Below, in pieces: positions 50,065-58,574 of a stretch of 64,000 nt of DNA. A program made the translations under genes and the position numbers. The stretch comes from Actinomycetospora sp. NBRC 106378 (GTDB taxonomy: Bacteria; Actinomycetota; Actinomycetes; Mycobacteriales; Pseudonocardiaceae): contig NZ_BSTT01000004.1 in NCBI RefSeq assembly GCF_030269685.1, positions 368,746 through 432,745 on the forward strand, written 5' to 3'. The notes beneath the pieces are model-generated. The model did not search any database. It worked only from the letters and a program-made list of their open reading frames with translations, and was not told the DNA's origin. Positions within the stretch are counted from its first letter, which is position 1; each line of letters starts with the position of its first letter.

Positions 50065-50704
50065 CCAGGACGTCCCCACCCGCGGCTGGCGCGACGACGC
50101 CCGCTTCGCCGCGCAGTTCGTCCGGGCTCCCGTGGCCACCGCCTCGGTCTGGCCGAGCTCGTCCGCGCTCGCCCGGACGGTGGCCGACGCCGCGCTGGGG
50201 CCGGAGGGGCCCACGAGGACGACCGCGCCCGTCGTCGTGGAGCTCGGTGCGGGGTCCGGCGCCTTCACCCTGGAGCTCGCGCGTCGCCTCGGCGGGCGGG
50301 GCCGGCACCTCGCGGTGGAGCTGAACCCGGCGTTGGCGCACCACCTCGCCCAGCGGCTCCCGACGGTCGAGGTGGTCCCGGCCGACGTCGCGGAGCTCCC
50401 GACCCTGCTCGCGGTCCGGGGACTGCCCGCGACCGGGGGCGTCGACGTGGTCGTCAGCGGGCTCGGGTGGTCCGCGACCCGTCCCGGGCGGGACGACTCG
50501 TTGCTGCCGGTCGTGGCCTCGACCCTCGCCGCCGGCGGCGTGTTCGTGCAGTTCGGCTACACCTTCACCCGGTGGGCCGGGCCGGCGCGGGCCCTCGAGG
50601 AGGAGCTGCGCGAGCTCTACGGCGAGGTCACCACCAGCCCCACGGTCTGGCGCAACCTGCCACCCGCCGTCGTGCACCGCGCCGCCCGCCCGGTCCGGGC
50701 ATGA
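50054..50704 (+). CDS. PmtA-like phospholipid/aminolipid N-methyltransferase
   Basis: 216 aa, GTG start inside the end of the acyltransferase gene (11-nt overlap). SAM-binding motif VVVELGAGSGAFTLELARRL near residue 62 and LAVELNPALAHHL. The PmtA-group signature is clear: FAAQFVRAPVATASVWPSSS then ALARTVADAA at the start, VDVVVSGLGWSATRP near 130, GVFVQFGYTFTRW near 160 and SPTVWRNLPPAVVHRAARP at the end. PmtA methylates the amine of phosphatidylethanolamine; in this operon the amine of an aminolipid is an equally good substrate. Confidence 0.83.
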   Translation: MPPDQDVPTRGWRDDARFAAQFVRAPVATASVWPSSSALARTVADAALGPEGPTRTTAPVVVELGAGSGAFTLELARRLGGRGRHLAVELNPALAHHLAQRLPTVEVVPADVAELPTLLAVRGLPATGGVDVVVSGLGWSATRPGRDDSLLPVVASTLAAGGVFVQFGYTFTRWAGPARALEEELRELYGEVTTSPTVWRNLPPAVVHRAARPVRA

Positions 50705-50706
50705 CG

Positions 50707-50749
50707 CCGGCCCGACGTCGGGAGCTCCTGGCTCCCGGCGCCGGGCCGG
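50707..50749. terminator. bidirectional terminator hairpin after the lipid operon
   Basis: CCGGCCCG-ACGT-CGGGAG (50707-50724) pairs with CTCCCG-GCGC-CGGGCCGG (50732-50749), an 18-nt stem with a small internal loop and a 7-nt apical loop, between convergent genes. A C-rich stretch follows; no U-tract. Confidence 0.6.
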
Positions 50750-50771
50750 TCCTTCACCCCCCCGGGCCGGA

Positions 50772-51629
50772 TCAGCTGCTGATGGCGTCCGCGGCCGTCT
50801 GGACCATGGCCGGGTTGTCGGTGTCGAAGGCCTGCGCCGCCGCCTTGACCTTGGCGTCGGTCTGAGCGTTCAGCATGCCGTTGCAGTCGGCCAGGACCTT
50901 GTCGACCGCGGGCAGGAGCTGCCCGTCGATCCGGGCCCGCTGGTCGGCCGGGAGGTCCGCGGCGGCGACGGTGTCCCGGAACTTCTGCACGGCGTCCCGG
51001 TACTCGGCGATGTCGGCCCGGAGCTCCGCGGCCGTGTTGTGGGCCTGCCAGTTCGTCTCGAACGTCTGGTTGGCGCCGATCAGGTCGAGGTAGGCGGTGA
51101 GCACGTCGGCCTGGCCGGTGGCCGTGCCGGGGTCGGTCGCCGCCGGGGCGGCGGCGGAGGACGGGGCCGCCGCGACCGGAGCCGGCGCGGGGGCCGGGGC
51201 CGGCGTGTAGGTCACCGTCGTGACCATCGACAGCACCATGATCGTCGAGACGATGCCCATGAGCGTGAAGACGATGCCGAGCGCGATGCCGGTGGTCGCG
51301 AGGCCCTTGCCCCGCTCGCCGGTGCGGGCGATCTGGCGCCGCGAGATCGCGCCGAGCACGATCGCGACCGGCGAGACGACGAACGCGACCACGACCGACA
51401 CCCACGACAGCGTGTTCAGGGGCGCCTCGGGGGCGACGGGGTACGCGGTGCCGGCCGGGGTCGGGGTCGAGTACGGCGCCGGCGCCGGGGCCGGGTGGCC
51501 GACGGGCGAGCCGGGCGGCGGCCACCCCGGGTTCTGGACCAGGGGTGTGCCACCGGCCGGAGTGGTGGTGGCGGCGTCGACGGACGGGTCGATCATCGGG
51601 GTGACGGGGTGGTCGAGGTGCTGCGTCAT
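50772..51629 (-). CDS. DUF4190-type membrane protein with C-terminal extracytoplasmic helices
   Basis: 285 aa from the ATG behind AGGGAG. A Pro/Thr/Gly-rich cytoplasmic N-terminus (about 80 residues, QNPGWPPPGSPVGHPAPAPA) is followed by a DUF4190 two-helix membrane unit: NTLSWVSVVVAFVVSPVAIV then LGAISRRQIARTGERGKGLA and TTGIALGIVFTLMGIVSTIM. An Ala/Pro linker precedes a charged helical domain (about 165-285). DUF4190 proteins are actinobacterial membrane proteins of unknown role; the C-terminal domain has no recognised family. Its upstream region is unusually AT-rich. Confidence 0.8.
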   Translation of the reverse strand: MTQHLDHPVTPMIDPSVDAATTTPAGGTPLVQNPGWPPPGSPVGHPAPAPAPYSTPTPAGTAYPVAPEAPLNTLSWVSVVVAFVVSPVAIVLGAISRRQIARTGERGKGLATTGIALGIVFTLMGIVSTIMVLSMVTTVTYTPAPAPAPAPVAAAPSSAAAPAATDPGTATGQADVLTAYLDLIGANQTFETNWQAHNTAAELRADIAEYRDAVQKFRDTVAAADLPADQRARIDGQLLPAVDKVLADCNGMLNAQTDAKVKAAAQAFDTDNPAMVQTAADAISS

Positions 51630-52005
51630 GGCGGTCTCCCTGGTCGGCCGGGGTGTCCCGGCGGTGGTTCCGGGCTCTGCCGGGTGCCCGACTACCGTCA
51701 CTCTTCGTCGACCAAAACGCCAAGTAATGCAGCAAAGTGCCACTCGTTCGGCCTAGTTAATGTTACGTTGAGCGATAACACCAGGTCAGCCCGTGGTGGC
51801 AAAACGGCCCGGTGTAGCGTCCGGCCACCGTCACCGGCGTCGGGGTCGACCACCTGCCCCCGGCGTCAGCCACCGACACGTGGTGCGCGATGGTGTGTCG
51901 TGACCGGGGAGGAACCCGTCACCCGGTCACGATGAGACCGGCCGGCCCGTCCGGGGCGCGGTCGCACCGAGACCAGACCTGTGCAGGTGAGGAGAGAGGG
52001 AGACC
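51630..52005. promoter_or_regulatory. divergent region with AT-rich island upstream of mIHF gene
   Basis: 376 bases without a gene. Positions about 51705-51800 are visibly AT-richer than anything else in the window and contain GTTA-N16-TAAC (51756-51779). It likely holds the promoter of the DUF4190 gene and perhaps a nucleoid-protein site. GAGGAGAGAGGGAGA at the right end serves the mIHF gene. Confidence 0.4.
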
Positions 52006-52317
52006 ATGCCACTCCCCACGTTGACCCCCGAGCAGCGCGAGGCGGCCCAGGCCAAGTCCCGCGAGGCTCGTCAGGCCCGCTCGGCCCTGCTCGCAGGGAT
52101 CAAGAGCGGTGACGAGACCATCCCGGCCGTGCTCGACCGCGGCAAGGAGGACCCGATCGCGGGCAAGACGAAGGTGTCGCAGCTCGTGCGGGCCCTGCCG
52201 GGCTACGGCCCGGCCAAGGCCGCCGCGGTGCTCGAGCAGGCCGGCATCCCGGAGGACCGGCGTGTCGCCGGCCTCGGCGCCCGCCAGAAGGAGGCGCTGG
52301 TCTCGGCCCTCGGCTGA
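52006..52317 (+). CDS. mihF: mycobacterial-type integration host factor (mIHF/sIHF)
   Basis: 103 aa, ATG start behind a purine-rich ribosome site. Actinobacterial IHF: LTPEQREAAQAKSREARQAR (N-terminal helix), KTKVSQLVRALPGYGPAKAA then AVLEQAGIPEDRRVAGLGAR (helix-two-turn-helix, GxGxxKA type) and QKEALVSALG at the end. Nucleoid-associated, bends and compacts DNA. The usual downstream gmk is missing, and the sequence diverges in the N-terminal half from the common form. It is therefore either a relocated gene or a second copy. Confidence 0.87.
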   Translation: MPLPTLTPEQREAAQAKSREARQARSALLAGIKSGDETIPAVLDRGKEDPIAGKTKVSQLVRALPGYGPAKAAAVLEQAGIPEDRRVAGLGARQKEALVSALG

Positions 52318-52330
52318 GTCCACCCGCCTT

Positions 52331-52378
52331 CACGACGACGGCCCGGTCACCTCGCGAGGTGACCGGGCCGTCGTCGTG
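52331..52378. terminator. 48-bp perfect palindrome, bidirectional terminator
   Basis: The 24 bases at 52331-52354 are exactly inverted at 52355-52378, with no spacer (centre CTCG|CGAG). It lies between the convergent mIHF and polysaccharide-lyase genes, 14 nt after the mIHF stop and 10 nt beyond the lyase stop. Confidence 0.8.
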
Positions 52379-52388
52379 TGACCGGGCG

Positions 52389-53570
52389 TCAGTCGGTGCC
52401 GGCCGGCAGGTCCTTGCTCACCGAGCCGAGGCTCGTCCCGATCGCCCAGCTGCCGAACGAGAGCTTGCCGGCCTGGCCGATCGAGGTGTCCCGGTAGATG
52501 CCGGTCTTCACGTAGCTGTCCTTGCCCTCGTAGAGCGTCCCCGAGGGCGGGGCGAAGTCGGCGAAGCGCTGCACGCCGTCCTGCCAGGCGCTCACCGTGC
52601 CGTCCGAGGACGAGAACTTCACCTTGAGCACGATGTGGGTCCACTGGCCCGGCGTCGCGGGGCCGACCTCCCGGGAGAACCCGCCGCCGTCGCCGTCGAC
52701 GAGGAACTTGCCGTCCTGGACCTTGAGCTCGAGCGGAGGCGTACCGGTGCCGTCGTTCTTGAACTGCGTGATCACCTGCCAGTCGGAGGTGTTCACGGGG
52801 AAGTCCGGGGCCAGGCGCACCGAGAACCCGAAGTAGTACTCGTCGCCCTCGGAGAGGCTCTTGAAGTCGGGCTCGACCTCGGAGCGCTTGCCGCCGCCGG
52901 GCATGAGGAAGTTCAGGAGTCCGCCCGCGAGGGTCGGTGACTTCGCGCCCTGGTTGTTCCACGGGGTGGACTTGAAGTTCTTCAGGCCGGCCTCGCGGAA
53001 GTCGGCCGACCAGAGGGTGCGGCCGCCGTCGTCACGGGGGGCGGCCTCCGCAGTGGAGGTGGTCGGCGGCGTCGTCGTCGTGGTCGGGGCCGCCGACGTG
53101 GTGTGGGGGCTGACGCGCGGCGTCACGGCCTCCGAGACACCGGCCGGGGCGACGGCGAGGGCGTCGGGCCGCACGAGCTCGCCGGCGTCGGCGGGCGGGT
53201 CCGCGAGGAAGGCCGGCCCGGTGCTGGCCGCGGCGACGCTGGCGCCCGCGAGGGCGCCGAACAGGGCGAGGGCGCCCGCCGCGCGGGTGGTCGACAGGGC
53301 CCGGGCGCGGGGCGTGCGGTGGCTGCCGGTCGCGGGTGTGGCGGGCTGCTGACGCTCGTCGTCGGCGGGGGCCCACGGCTGACGCCCGGGCGCCGTCCCG
53401 CGGGCCTCGGCGGTCGCGCGGGCGATGGCGGCGAGGTCGAGCGGAGTGGTCGCCGGGTCACCGCGGTGGCGGCCACCGCCGTAGGGGCGGGGTCCGGACG
53501 CCGGCGCGTCCAGCGCCGCGGGCCAGGACCCCGTACGGGGCTGCTGGGCCCCGGAGCGATGTCGAGCCAT
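52389..53570 (-). CDS. secreted/anchored polysaccharide lyase (heparin lyase I-like, PF14099)
   Basis: 393 aa from the ATG behind GAGG. A 90-residue Arg/Pro-rich cytoplasmic N-terminus precedes one membrane or signal helix near residues 95-118 (TTRAAGALALFGALAGASVA). A Thr/Pro linker (TTSAAPTTTTTPPTTSTAEA) leads to a beta-jelly-roll lyase domain (about 180-393) with SEGDEYYFGFSVRLAPDFP, WQVITQFKN and GQWTHIVLKVKFSS. PF14099 members degrade acidic polysaccharides or use the fold for binding; the substrate is unknown. Confidence 0.8.
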   Translation of the reverse strand: MARHRSGAQQPRTGSWPAALDAPASGPRPYGGGRHRGDPATTPLDLAAIARATAEARGTAPGRQPWAPADDERQQPATPATGSHRTPRARALSTTRAAGALALFGALAGASVAAASTGPAFLADPPADAGELVRPDALAVAPAGVSEAVTPRVSPHTTSAAPTTTTTPPTTSTAEAAPRDDGGRTLWSADFREAGLKNFKSTPWNNQGAKSPTLAGGLLNFLMPGGGKRSEVEPDFKSLSEGDEYYFGFSVRLAPDFPVNTSDWQVITQFKNDGTGTPPLELKVQDGKFLVDGDGGGFSREVGPATPGQWTHIVLKVKFSSSDGTVSAWQDGVQRFADFAPPSGTLYEGKDSYVKTGIYRDTSIGQAGKLSFGSWAIGTSLGSVSKDLPAGTD

Positions 53571-54022
53571 GGGTCGGTCCTCGGTCGTGGCGCACGGGAC
53601 CCGGTCGAGGGGGAGCGATCCGGTGCCCCGACGGGGTCGTCGAGGCGTGTCCACCTGTCCCGCACCGGTTCGGGGGGCCGGACCCGCCGGGACAGGCGGG
53701 CGCCACGGGTCCGGGACCGGCACCGCGGCGGGCGCCGGTCACCTCCCACCGTAGGGACTCCCCGGAGGCCCCGTCGGACGGCCGCGGGACGCGCGCGCGA
53801 GGGCCGCATCACGAAAAGGTCACGTTCTGCCTGCTCACGGGCGGGTCGCGATCGCGAGACGCGCAGGTCACGTCGGTACACCCGACGAAGCCGTGACCGA
53901 CGTCACGGTCAAGTTGCTCCGAACGGCCTCCGACCTGCGCGTCGACCCCGGTGGACCCGGTCGTCGGCGTCCGTACCATCGTCGGTCGAGGCCCGCGCGA
54001 CCCCCGACGCGAGACGAGGACC
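53571..54022. promoter_or_regulatory. divergent region with CRP-like palindrome
   Basis: 452 bases without a convincing gene between the lyase and PPOX genes. The palindrome CCGTGAC-CGAC-GTCACGG (53891-53908) contains GTGA-N6-TCAC, the spacing of CRP/cAMP-receptor sites. A second half-site-rich stretch, TCACGAAAAGGTCACG, lies near 53811-53826. GAGGA at 54016 serves the PPOX gene. Confidence 0.4.
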
Positions 54023-54760
54023 ATGACCGACGCCGCCCTGGATCCGCGCGACCTGCTCCCCGGTTCGCACGGGGAGCACCAGCTGCAGGAGCGTCTGGGC
54101 ACCACCGCCCGGGCCGACCGCTTCTACGGCGATCAGGTGCGCGACCGGCTGCTGCCGACGATGATCGACTTCGTCCGGCGGATGAGCCTGCTCTTCGTGG
54201 CCACCTCCGACGCGCACGGCGAGTGCGACTCCTCGCTGCGCGCCGGGCCGGAGGGCTTCGTCGAGGTGCTCGACGACCGGCACGTGGCGTATCCGGAGTA
54301 CCGGGGCAACGGCGTCATGGCGAGCCTGGGCAACATCGCGGAGAACCCGCACGTCGGGCTCATGATGATCGACTTCGTCGAGGACCTGATCGGGCTGCAC
54401 GTCAACGGGACGGCCCGGGTCGTCGAGGACGCGGACCTCCGCGGCGAGTACCCCGACCTGCCGTCGGACCCGGTGCCGGGGCGGCGCGCCGAGCTGTGGG
54501 TGGTGGTCGAGGTCGAGGAGGCCTACATCCACTGCCGCAAGCACATCCCACGGATGGTCCCGGCCGACCGGCGCCGTCGCTGGGGCACGGACGCCACGGC
54601 GCCGAAGGGGGGCGACTTCTTCGGCGCGGCGGCCACCCGGCGGGCCGAGGAGGCCACGGAGGCCCGGGAGGCGGCGGAGGCGGCGGAGGCCGACCGGACC
54701 GCCCCGGAACGTGAGATGTCCCCGGTCGACGAGCGTGCGGGAGCGGGCGCGGCATCCTGA
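54023..54760 (+). CDS. pyridoxamine 5'-phosphate oxidase-family (PPOX) protein
   Basis: 245 aa, ATG start behind GAGGA. Split beta-barrel flavin-binding fold: FVRRMSLLFVATSDAHGECD then SSLRAGPEGFVEVLDDRHVA near residues 50-90, NGVMASLGNIAENPHVGLMM near 98, and HVNGTARVVEDADLRG near 130. Belongs to the larger MSMEG-type PPOX proteins that bind FMN, F420 or haem; cofactor not decidable here. A charged Ala/Glu-rich C-terminal tail follows. The MBL hydrolase gene begins 4 nt downstream. Confidence 0.87.
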   Translation: MTDAALDPRDLLPGSHGEHQLQERLGTTARADRFYGDQVRDRLLPTMIDFVRRMSLLFVATSDAHGECDSSLRAGPEGFVEVLDDRHVAYPEYRGNGVMASLGNIAENPHVGLMMIDFVEDLIGLHVNGTARVVEDADLRGEYPDLPSDPVPGRRAELWVVVEVEEAYIHCRKHIPRMVPADRRRRWGTDATAPKGGDFFGAAATRRAEEATEAREAAEAAEADRTAPEREMSPVDERAGAGAAS

Positions 54761-54764
54761 GCGG

Positions 54765-55808
54765 ATGAGCGCCACCCCCGACCGCCACGCCTGGAGCCGA
54801 CCCGAGCCGGAACAGGTGGCGCCGGGCGTCCTGCGGGTCCCGCTGCCGCTGCCCTTCGACGCCCTGCGTGCGGTCAACGTCTACGTGCTCGCCGAGGCCG
54901 GGGGGCTGACGCTGGTCGACGGCGGTTGGACGCTCACCACCGCCCGGGAGATCCTCGACTCCGCCCTCGCCGGCTCGGGGGCCGCGGTCGGCGACATCGT
55001 CCGCTTCCTGGTCACGCACATGCACCGGGACCACTACACGCAGGCCGTGGCGCTGCGCCGTGAGACCGGCGCGCAGGTCGCCCTCGGGGTCGGCGAGCGG
55101 GACTCGCTGGAGCTGATGGCGACGCGTCCCACCCCGATGGCGGCCCAGCTCGCCGGGCTCCGGGTCGCCGGGGCGTCGGGGTTGGCCGACGAGGTCGCCG
55201 GCACCGTCCCCGCGCCCTCCGAGGACGAGATGGCCGACTACGCGCTGCCCGACCGGTGGCTCGTCGACGGGGAGTGCATCGGTGTCGGCGACCGGACGCT
55301 GACCGCGCTCGAGACCCCCGGCCACACCCGTGGCCACCTGGTCTTCGAGGCGGACGGGGAGCACGAGCCGCTGCTGTTCGCGGGCGACCACGTGCTGCCC
55401 CACATCACCCCGTCGATCGGGTTCGAGCCCGACGCCCGGCCCGGGGCCCTGCAGCGCTTCCTCTCCTCGCTGGCCCGCCTGCGCGAGCGGCCGGACCGGC
55501 AGCTGCTGCCCGCCCACGGGCCGGTCGCGCCGAGCGTGCACGCCCGGATCGACGAGCTGCTCGACCACCACGACGCGCGGCTGGGCGAGATCGAGCGGCG
55601 CGTGGTGGCGGGCGACGCGACCGCCCTCGACGTGGCGGCGGCCATGACGTGGACGCGGCGCGAGACGAAGCTCGACGACCTCGAGGGGTTCCACCAGGTG
55701 CTCGCGATCCTCGAGACCGACGCCCACCTCGAGGTGCTCGGCGCGCAGGGCCGGGTGACGCGCGCGGTCGGCGACGACGGGGTCGCGCGGCACGCCGTCG
55801 GCGGCTGA
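54765..55808 (+). CDS. metallo-beta-lactamase-fold hydrolase
   Basis: 347 aa, ATG start. MBL fold: VNVYVLAEAGGLTLVDGGW near residue 38, VTHMHRDHYTQ near 84 (HxHxDH), TPGHTRGHLVFEADGEH near 185 (His) and LFAGDHVLPHI near 206 (Asp, His). A C-terminal helical domain (about 270-340) with ALDVAAAMTWTRRETKLDD resembles the winged-helix tail of LACTB2-like MBL proteins. Substrate unknown; thioesters or lactones are plausible. In line behind the PPOX gene. Confidence 0.88.
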   Translation: MSATPDRHAWSRPEPEQVAPGVLRVPLPLPFDALRAVNVYVLAEAGGLTLVDGGWTLTTAREILDSALAGSGAAVGDIVRFLVTHMHRDHYTQAVALRRETGAQVALGVGERDSLELMATRPTPMAAQLAGLRVAGASGLADEVAGTVPAPSEDEMADYALPDRWLVDGECIGVGDRTLTALETPGHTRGHLVFEADGEHEPLLFAGDHVLPHITPSIGFEPDARPGALQRFLSSLARLRERPDRQLLPAHGPVAPSVHARIDELLDHHDARLGEIERRVVAGDATALDVAAAMTWTRRETKLDDLEGFHQVLAILETDAHLEVLGAQGRVTRAVGDDGVARHAVGG

Positions 55809-55860
55809 CGCGGGCGCACCCGCCGTCGGGAAGGGGCGCCGGGTCCCCACCCGCGGCGGT

Positions 55861-55866
55861 TAGGCT
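55861..55866 (+). promoter_or_regulatory. -10 element upstream of the HelD gene
   Basis: TAGGCT at 55861-55866 is a good -10 and would give a leader of about 39 nt. No matching -35 is clear. The rifamycin-associated element reported upstream of some helR genes was not found in the 103-nt gap. Confidence 0.4.
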
Positions 55867-55911
55867 GGAGGGCCCTCACCGCAGGCACGCGAGCGCGAAC
55901 GAAGGTCGTCC

Positions 55912-58368
55912 TTGTCCCACCCCGTCACCCCCGCCGGACCGCAGAGCGAGCCGGCCGGAGACCCGGTCGCCGCCGAGCAGCCGTACGTGGAGATGCTCTA
56001 CGGGCGGCTCGACGTGCGTCGCAAGGAGACCGCCGAGCTGCTGGCCCGGGTGCTGCGCGAGGAGACGACGGGGACGCCGCAGGCGGTCTCGGAGCGGGAC
56101 GCGGCCGCGGCGATGTACTCCGAGCAGCTCGCGACGCTCTCCGCGGTGGAGGAGGGCCTCTGCTTCGGTCGGCTCGACGTCGAGCCCGAGGCGCTGAGCG
56201 GCGACGCGGACCCGGAGACGCCGGGGTTCGACCAGGAGACGGTCTACATCGGCCGGCTCGGGCTGCTCGACGAGGACCACGACTACGAGCCGCTGCTCAT
56301 CGACTGGCGTGCCCCGGTCGCCCGGCCGTACTACACCGCGACGGCGGCCAACCCCGACGGCATCCGGCGCCGACGCCACCTGCGGACCCGCAGCCGCCGG
56401 GTGCTCGCCGTCGACGACGAGATCCTCGACCTGGCCGAAGCGGCCGTCGCCGCCTCGAACGGCCAGCGCCAGGGCCTCACCGGCGAGGCGACGCTGCTCG
56501 CCGCGCTGACGGCGGGCCGCACCGGGCGGATGGGTGACATCGTCGCCACCATCCAGGCCGAGCAGGACCGCATCATCCGCGCCGGGGTGAACGGCGTCCT
56601 CGTCGTCGAGGGGGGCCCGGGCACCGGGAAGACGGCCGTCGCGCTGCACCGCGCGGCGTACCTGCTCTACACCCACCGGCGGCAGCTCGCGAAGCGCGGC
56701 GTGCTCGTGGTGGGGCCGAACCCGACGTTCCTGCGCTACATCGAGCAGGTCCTGCCCTCGCTCGGCGAGACCTCGGTGCTGCTGCAGACCGTCGGCGAGC
56801 TCTACCCGGGGCTCGCGGCCCAGGGCCACGAGGCGCCCGAGCGGTCCGCCCGCAAGGGCGACCTGGACATGGCGAAGGTCCTCGCCGCCGCCGTCCGGGA
56901 CCGGCAGGAGCTGCCGCGGCGGCCCGTGCGGCTCGTGGTCGACGGGGAGCCCGTCGAGATCGACCGGGACCTCGTCGCGCAGGCCCGCACCCGGGCGCGG
57001 CGCACCCGCCGGTCCCACAACGACGCCAAGCGCACGTTCCTGCGCGAGGCGGTCGACCTGCTCGCGCGGCGCGAGCGCGACCGGATCGCCACGCAGGGCT
57101 CGCACCCCGAGGTCCCCGACTCCGACCGTCGGCTGCTCGACCGGGGCGACCTCGCCGACATCCGGCAGACGATGCGCGACGACCCGGACCTCATGGCCGC
57201 GCTCGACGCCTTCTGGCCGACGCTCACCCCGCCGCAGCTGCTCGTCGACCTGTTCACCGACCCGAAGCGGATCGCCGCCGCCACCCGTGGCTGGACCGAC
57301 GCCGACCGGGCCCTGCTCCGGCGGGAGTCCGGTCCCCGCCACCCGCTGGACGCGCAGTGGTGGACCCCGGCCGACGCGGTGCTGCTCGACGAGGCCGCGG
57401 AGCTGCTCGGCGAGGACGACACCGCCGAGCGGGAGCGGGCCGAGCGCAAGCGCGAGGCGGACGAGGCCTACGCCGCCGGCGTCCTCGAGATCCTCGCGAT
57501 GGAGGAGGACTGGGACCCGGAGCTGCTGCGCCCCACCGACGTCGTCGACGCCTCGGTGCTCGCCGACCGCAGCCGCGAGGTCTCCTACGCCAGCGCCGCC
57601 GAGCGGGCGGCCGAGGACCGCACCTGGACGTTCGGGCACGTGATCGTCGACGAGGCGCAGGAGCTCTCGCCGATGGCCTGGCGCGTGCTGATGCGCCGCT
57701 GCCCCAGCCGGTCGATGACGCTCGTCGGCGACGTCGCCCAGACCGGGGCCCGCGACGGCGCCTCCTCCTGGCACTCCGTGCTCTCGCCCTACGTCGCCGC
57801 GCGCTGGCGCCGCGAGTCGCTCACCGTCAACTACCGCACCCCGGCCGAGATCGCGGCGGTCGCCGCGGACGTGCTCGCCGTGATCGACCCGGGGCAGAAG
57901 CCGCCGGAGTCGGTGCGCGAGTCCGGGGTGCCGCCCCGCGCGGTCGCCACCGACCCGGCGGGCCTCGCGCACCAGGTGGCCACGACCACCCGCGCGGCCG
58001 CCGACGAGGTCGTCGACGCCGAGGGCAACGGCCGGGTCGCGGTGCTCGTGCCGGAGAGCCGGGTCGGGGAGCTGCGCGCGCGGCTGGTGGCCGACGGTCT
58101 CGTCGCCGGCGATGCCGCGGAGACCGACGACGAACGCGGCGGCTCCGACCTCGAGGTGGCCGTCGTGGTCTCCACGGTGTCCGACGCGAAGGGCCTCGAG
58201 TTCGACGCCGTCGTGCTCGTCGACCCCGAGGGCATGGTCGCGGAGTCCCCGCGCGGGCTGAACGACCTCTACGTCGCCCTCACCCGGGCCACCCGTTCCC
58301 TCGACGTCGTGCACCCGGGCGCTCTCCCGGCCGTCCTCGCGGCCCTGGACGACACGCCCGTCGGCTGA
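55912..58368 (+). CDS. helD: HelD-like RNA polymerase-recycling motor ATPase
   Basis: 818 aa; the start appears to be TTG (GAAGG upstream), as no ATG or GTG precedes the conserved N-terminus. Superfamily 1 helicase-like protein of the HelD type. A helical N-terminal arm (about 20-110, YVEMLYGRLDVRRKETAELL) enters the RNA polymerase secondary channel. Walker A is EGGPGTGKTAVALHR near residue 238; VIVDEAQELSPMAWR is near 580 (Walker B), with VNYRTPAEIAAVAADVL near 640 and VVSTVSDAKGLEFDAVVLV near 756. It releases stalled polymerase from DNA and can confer rifamycin tolerance in relatives. Monocistronic. Confidence 0.88.
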   Translation: MSHPVTPAGPQSEPAGDPVAAEQPYVEMLYGRLDVRRKETAELLARVLREETTGTPQAVSERDAAAAMYSEQLATLSAVEEGLCFGRLDVEPEALSGDADPETPGFDQETVYIGRLGLLDEDHDYEPLLIDWRAPVARPYYTATAANPDGIRRRRHLRTRSRRVLAVDDEILDLAEAAVAASNGQRQGLTGEATLLAALTAGRTGRMGDIVATIQAEQDRIIRAGVNGVLVVEGGPGTGKTAVALHRAAYLLYTHRRQLAKRGVLVVGPNPTFLRYIEQVLPSLGETSVLLQTVGELYPGLAAQGHEAPERSARKGDLDMAKVLAAAVRDRQELPRRPVRLVVDGEPVEIDRDLVAQARTRARRTRRSHNDAKRTFLREAVDLLARRERDRIATQGSHPEVPDSDRRLLDRGDLADIRQTMRDDPDLMAALDAFWPTLTPPQLLVDLFTDPKRIAAATRGWTDADRALLRRESGPRHPLDAQWWTPADAVLLDEAAELLGEDDTAERERAERKREADEAYAAGVLEILAMEEDWDPELLRPTDVVDASVLADRSREVSYASAAERAAEDRTWTFGHVIVDEAQELSPMAWRVLMRRCPSRSMTLVGDVAQTGARDGASSWHSVLSPYVAARWRRESLTVNYRTPAEIAAVAADVLAVIDPGQKPPESVRESGVPPRAVATDPAGLAHQVATTTRAAADEVVDAEGNGRVAVLVPESRVGELRARLVADGLVAGDAAETDDERGGSDLEVAVVVSTVSDAKGLEFDAVVLVDPEGMVAESPRGLNDLYVALTRATRSLDVVHPGALPAVLAALDDTPVG

Positions 58369-58574
58369 GCCCCGCCGGGCGGACGGCGCAGGCCCGGCAT
58401 CCGGTTCGTCACGATCCGGACACCCCAGCTCACGGCTGCGTAACGACCCGCGTCCCGGGCCCGACGTCGTCGTTGACCAGGGATGAACCGTGGGCCGGGT
58501 TCGTGCGGATCACGGACACGGGGCCGGGTTCCGGGGGATGATGGACCCCGGCGGGGAGCGGAGGAGGTGGCGCG

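Noticed and set aside
53571..53890. A small plus-strand gene in the 53.6-53.9 kb gap
   Set aside because: The frames are Arg/Pro/Gly-rich without a ribosome site or family similarity and overlap the lyase promoter region.
55809..55911. Rifamycin-associated element upstream of the HelD gene
   Set aside because: No 19-bp inverted repeat of the expected type is present; only a -10-like TAGGCT.
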